Origin: a virus
Virus record (IMG/VR): IMGVR_UViG_3300031673_000437
Span: 1 to 25,402 of that record
Direction: 5' to 3' (one strand)
Length of the DNA: 25,402 nucleotides
The notes under the pieces were generated by a model that was not told where the DNA came from, did not search any database, and worked only from the letters and a program-made list of their open reading frames with translations. Position 1 is the stretch's first letter. Each line of letters begins with the position of its first letter. Positions 24,501 to 25,402 of this stretch are shown piece by piece. Made by a program: the position numbers and the translations under genes.

Positions 24501-25402
24501 ATGCCGGTTGTTCGAGCAAGTATTCTTGTCAGAAAACAAAACAGGGATATATATACTGCAATCAGGATCGTGGATTAATTTTTCAATATGATGGTAAGTT
24601 AAAAGAGATATCTGCACTAGGAAATAAAAAATGGTTTGAAGACAATCTTCCATCTAAGTTAAAAAAGATAATGCTTGATAAGGCTAGTGAAGATGGTACG
24701 CCTACTGTTGATTTTGACTTTGATAATCCAATTGCTACTGTTGGCCTGGTAACCGGATTAGATATAAAATATGACCGATTGGTAGTAACAAAGATTGATT
24801 ATAGCATTGCAGATGGAATAACATATGGTGGTGTTGTTACTGATTCATTCCCGGGTGCAGTTCCTCAGGGGTTGTATTATCTCGCAAGTAGTGATGAGGC
24901 TATAGCTGGAAGATTTGTTTATTGGAATGGCTTTACAATTACAAAAGACAATATTCGATTAACAAATACTGATTACTTTGTTGATGAATCATGGACAATG
25001 ACATTTTCACTTGGAAAGAATATGTGGAGAACCTGGCATAGTTATGTTCCTAAATTTATGTTTAATAACGACAACAAATCTTTCTATGCTACTGTTGATA
25101 TTGATACATATATGACCCAGGGCATTTTCTCTGGTAATGCAAAAGACAAGTATGGTATATATTTCGATCAGGCTACGAAGAATGAATTCTATGTAGAATT
25201 TGTAATTAACATAGAACATGATTATACTACTGGACAGCCATTACCAATTGAAGTGAATAAGTTATATGATGCGTTTGAATGGATAACCGAAGTGTATAAT
25301 TCAGACAGACATAATGAGTATGAAAAATCATTTACATCATTGCTTATTTATAATGAGAATCAGAGCACTGATATTATTACACTGTCTGCGGATAATCTTA
25401 AG
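21590..25402 (+). CDS. Large muzzle/stabilisation-type tail protein, crAss-like (3' end outside window)
   Basis: The frame starts at the ATG that overlaps the previous TAA (TAATG) and is still open at the last base, giving 1271 residues so far. Spot checks at both ends and near 24,500 agree with one continuous frame. Two family segments are clear: GNGYAGCSSKYSCQ followed by QGYIYCNQDRGLIFQYDG (about 968-1000), a beta-propeller-like pattern, and MWRTWHSYVPKFMFNND (about 1145-1161), the 'W.S.HSY.P' signature. The last residues (LYDAFEWITEVYNSD, then FTSLLIYNENQST) match the following 'kvydn.e..te...... f..l.vyN.yQst' part. In crAss-like phages this protein forms much of the short tail end. Confidence 0.85.
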   Translation, partial: MKEIGRGLFTNSELLNQPDGLPCDGLNANYDKKDGSVSNEEGFDVHLTAVRYKDSATVATQTTIFPDGGIVIGQAHVDETRNIIFVYASTNNYHTIGILHNSGLYEIYFRENLLNFDYRFPITAEARIKNGEIIVSWQDNNEKDRILNLDDLPFPSGVYADRTLKVHSEIHLLNVVPNSLQGTMEITDLFDAGGSLISGAYQGFFWYETKDGTKLPYSEPTPPIIVNDASTSGGWEKYGGCRVETQTSKAIGFEFNLVNGYDFIGIGVLHTINGITSVYEIKRMEVLSTNFNYTYTGFEDRITIELRDYISAKAPYKRSKVVFQTNDNRLGFANLTGLDKVDYQKYANNIVVRSKKQKTYHHNKSLGTAGNKNSVFIANNRSLMPGDVVALYIGLELSDNRGVYVFHVPGREMEEIHSNDIYYTGFMEDMLVNESYIAAANPWLKSDDAISPGNVRYFQTRNTGWYSETGMGFWQNEDEFYPSEELDTNGDWEVWDSTGKIGDLWEKNIRHHKLPTMRGVVLPGSDQNKNTFSWWNASDKSSYIYGLELSNIYIPPELENDVVKIHVFMAKRTTQNQLVLGQGILFHNQTESSPRDDGFSTHGFDLMVEGNGNLATHITNEFMYKFWRDVDTVTGINKKFVMYDHYPSSYAGVVEHKYHLRMIYDTKYNEDILESDPNPPSDIGEKAAARFQGVLKYIDNLATPTLQQDPVPDNYPEVERRYLTTFWAWKQNVYQNFSEQELVLIGSTETLPIAPYYSIGSMYGGDCCPTDYAFRLINKESYIPTDQGLPEYSKRFLYFFPSICKNFAAFRNREDADDGDSDNHYYPYDTGSDWGWPFLREDIDAEVNKYNYDSSYSRVREPVHFTPFNYRRKLITKFPLRIILSEKSNEEESTDSWRTFLPNNYYDLPGNKGEIVNIATYGDEIIINTTRSLFKTIGSKQLKLQEVTTYIGSGEIFSMAPQEQVLPGNGYAGCSSKYSCQKTKQGYIYCNQDRGLIFQYDGKLKEISALGNKKWFEDNLPSKLKKIMLDKASEDGTPTVDFDFDNPIATVGLVTGLDIKYDRLVVTKIDYSIADGITYGGVVTDSFPGAVPQGLYYLASSDEAIAGRFVYWNGFTITKDNIRLTNTDYFVDESWTMTFSLGKNMWRTWHSYVPKFMFNNDNKSFYATVDIDTYMTQGIFSGNAKDKYGIYFDQATKNEFYVEFVINIEHDYTTGQPLPIEVNKLYDAFEWITEVYNSDRHNEYEKSFTSLLIYNENQSTDIITLSADNLK

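Noticed and set aside
1-25402. tRNA genes, CRISPR arrays, integrase, insertion sequences or attachment sites
   Set aside because: No cloverleaf, spaced direct-repeat array, recombinase or transposase motif, or IS-like terminal inverted repeats were seen; nothing supports integration from this window alone.
21590-25402. Short frames inside the large terminal gene (for example 23328-23576 +, 22192-22464 -)
   Set aside because: The whole stretch is covered by one open frame with family motifs near its end; the short frames are shadows of it.

Overview
The window is a stretch of a tailed-phage (or prophage) late region, about 38-40% GC by eye. Every supportable gene is on the + strand. Genes are packed with ATGA or TAATG stop/start overlaps or short A-rich gaps. 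Start codons are rarely preceded by a recognisable Shine-Dalgarno sequence, which, with the protein families, points to a host in the Bacteroidota. The terminase, portal, major capsid protein, two ring/adaptor-type proteins and a very large terminal protein resemble those of crAss-like (Crassvirales-type) podoviruses. No tape-measure, sheath or baseplate gene is seen, which fits a short tail. All family assignments come from remembered motifs; no database search was run.

Layout: (1) 1-1463 holds the 3' end of an unknown gene, a GroES-like co-chaperonin candidate, a small basic protein and a coiled-coil protein next to the terminase (possible small terminase). (2) 1447-8759 is the packaging and head module: large terminase, portal, acidic scaffold and major capsid protein. 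(3) 8781-12602 holds post-capsid virion genes, including a small gene with an Acb2/Tad1-like signature (anti-CBASS/anti-Thoeris family) coupled to a 470-residue structural protein. A strong intrinsic terminator with a GAAA loop (12616-12643) closes this block. (4) 12664-16472 holds two cysteine-rich small proteins, a tail-fibre-like protein, a ring/adaptor-type protein and two small virion-type proteins.

(5) 16478-18193 is a lysis cassette: two-TM holin candidate, single-TM coiled-coil protein, an overlooked 27-codon membrane peptide, an M15-family peptidoglycan peptidase (start re-assigned to 17127) and a membrane-anchored protein with a beta-rich C-terminus. (6) 18271-20219 encodes two fibre proteins that share an N-terminal motif; the second carries YadA-head-like repeats. 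(7) 20254-25402 encodes a DUF1617-like protein, an adaptor-type protein and the first 1271 residues of a crAss-like muzzle/stabilisation-type protein that runs off the window.

Together the genes package DNA (terminase, portal), build the head (scaffold, capsid protein, perhaps helped by the co-chaperonin), attach a short tail and fibres, and lyse a Gram-negative host. The most unusual points are the Acb2/Tad1-like gene inside the virion operon, the mini-protein in the lysis cassette, and a small beta domain shared by the 470-residue structural protein and a fibre.
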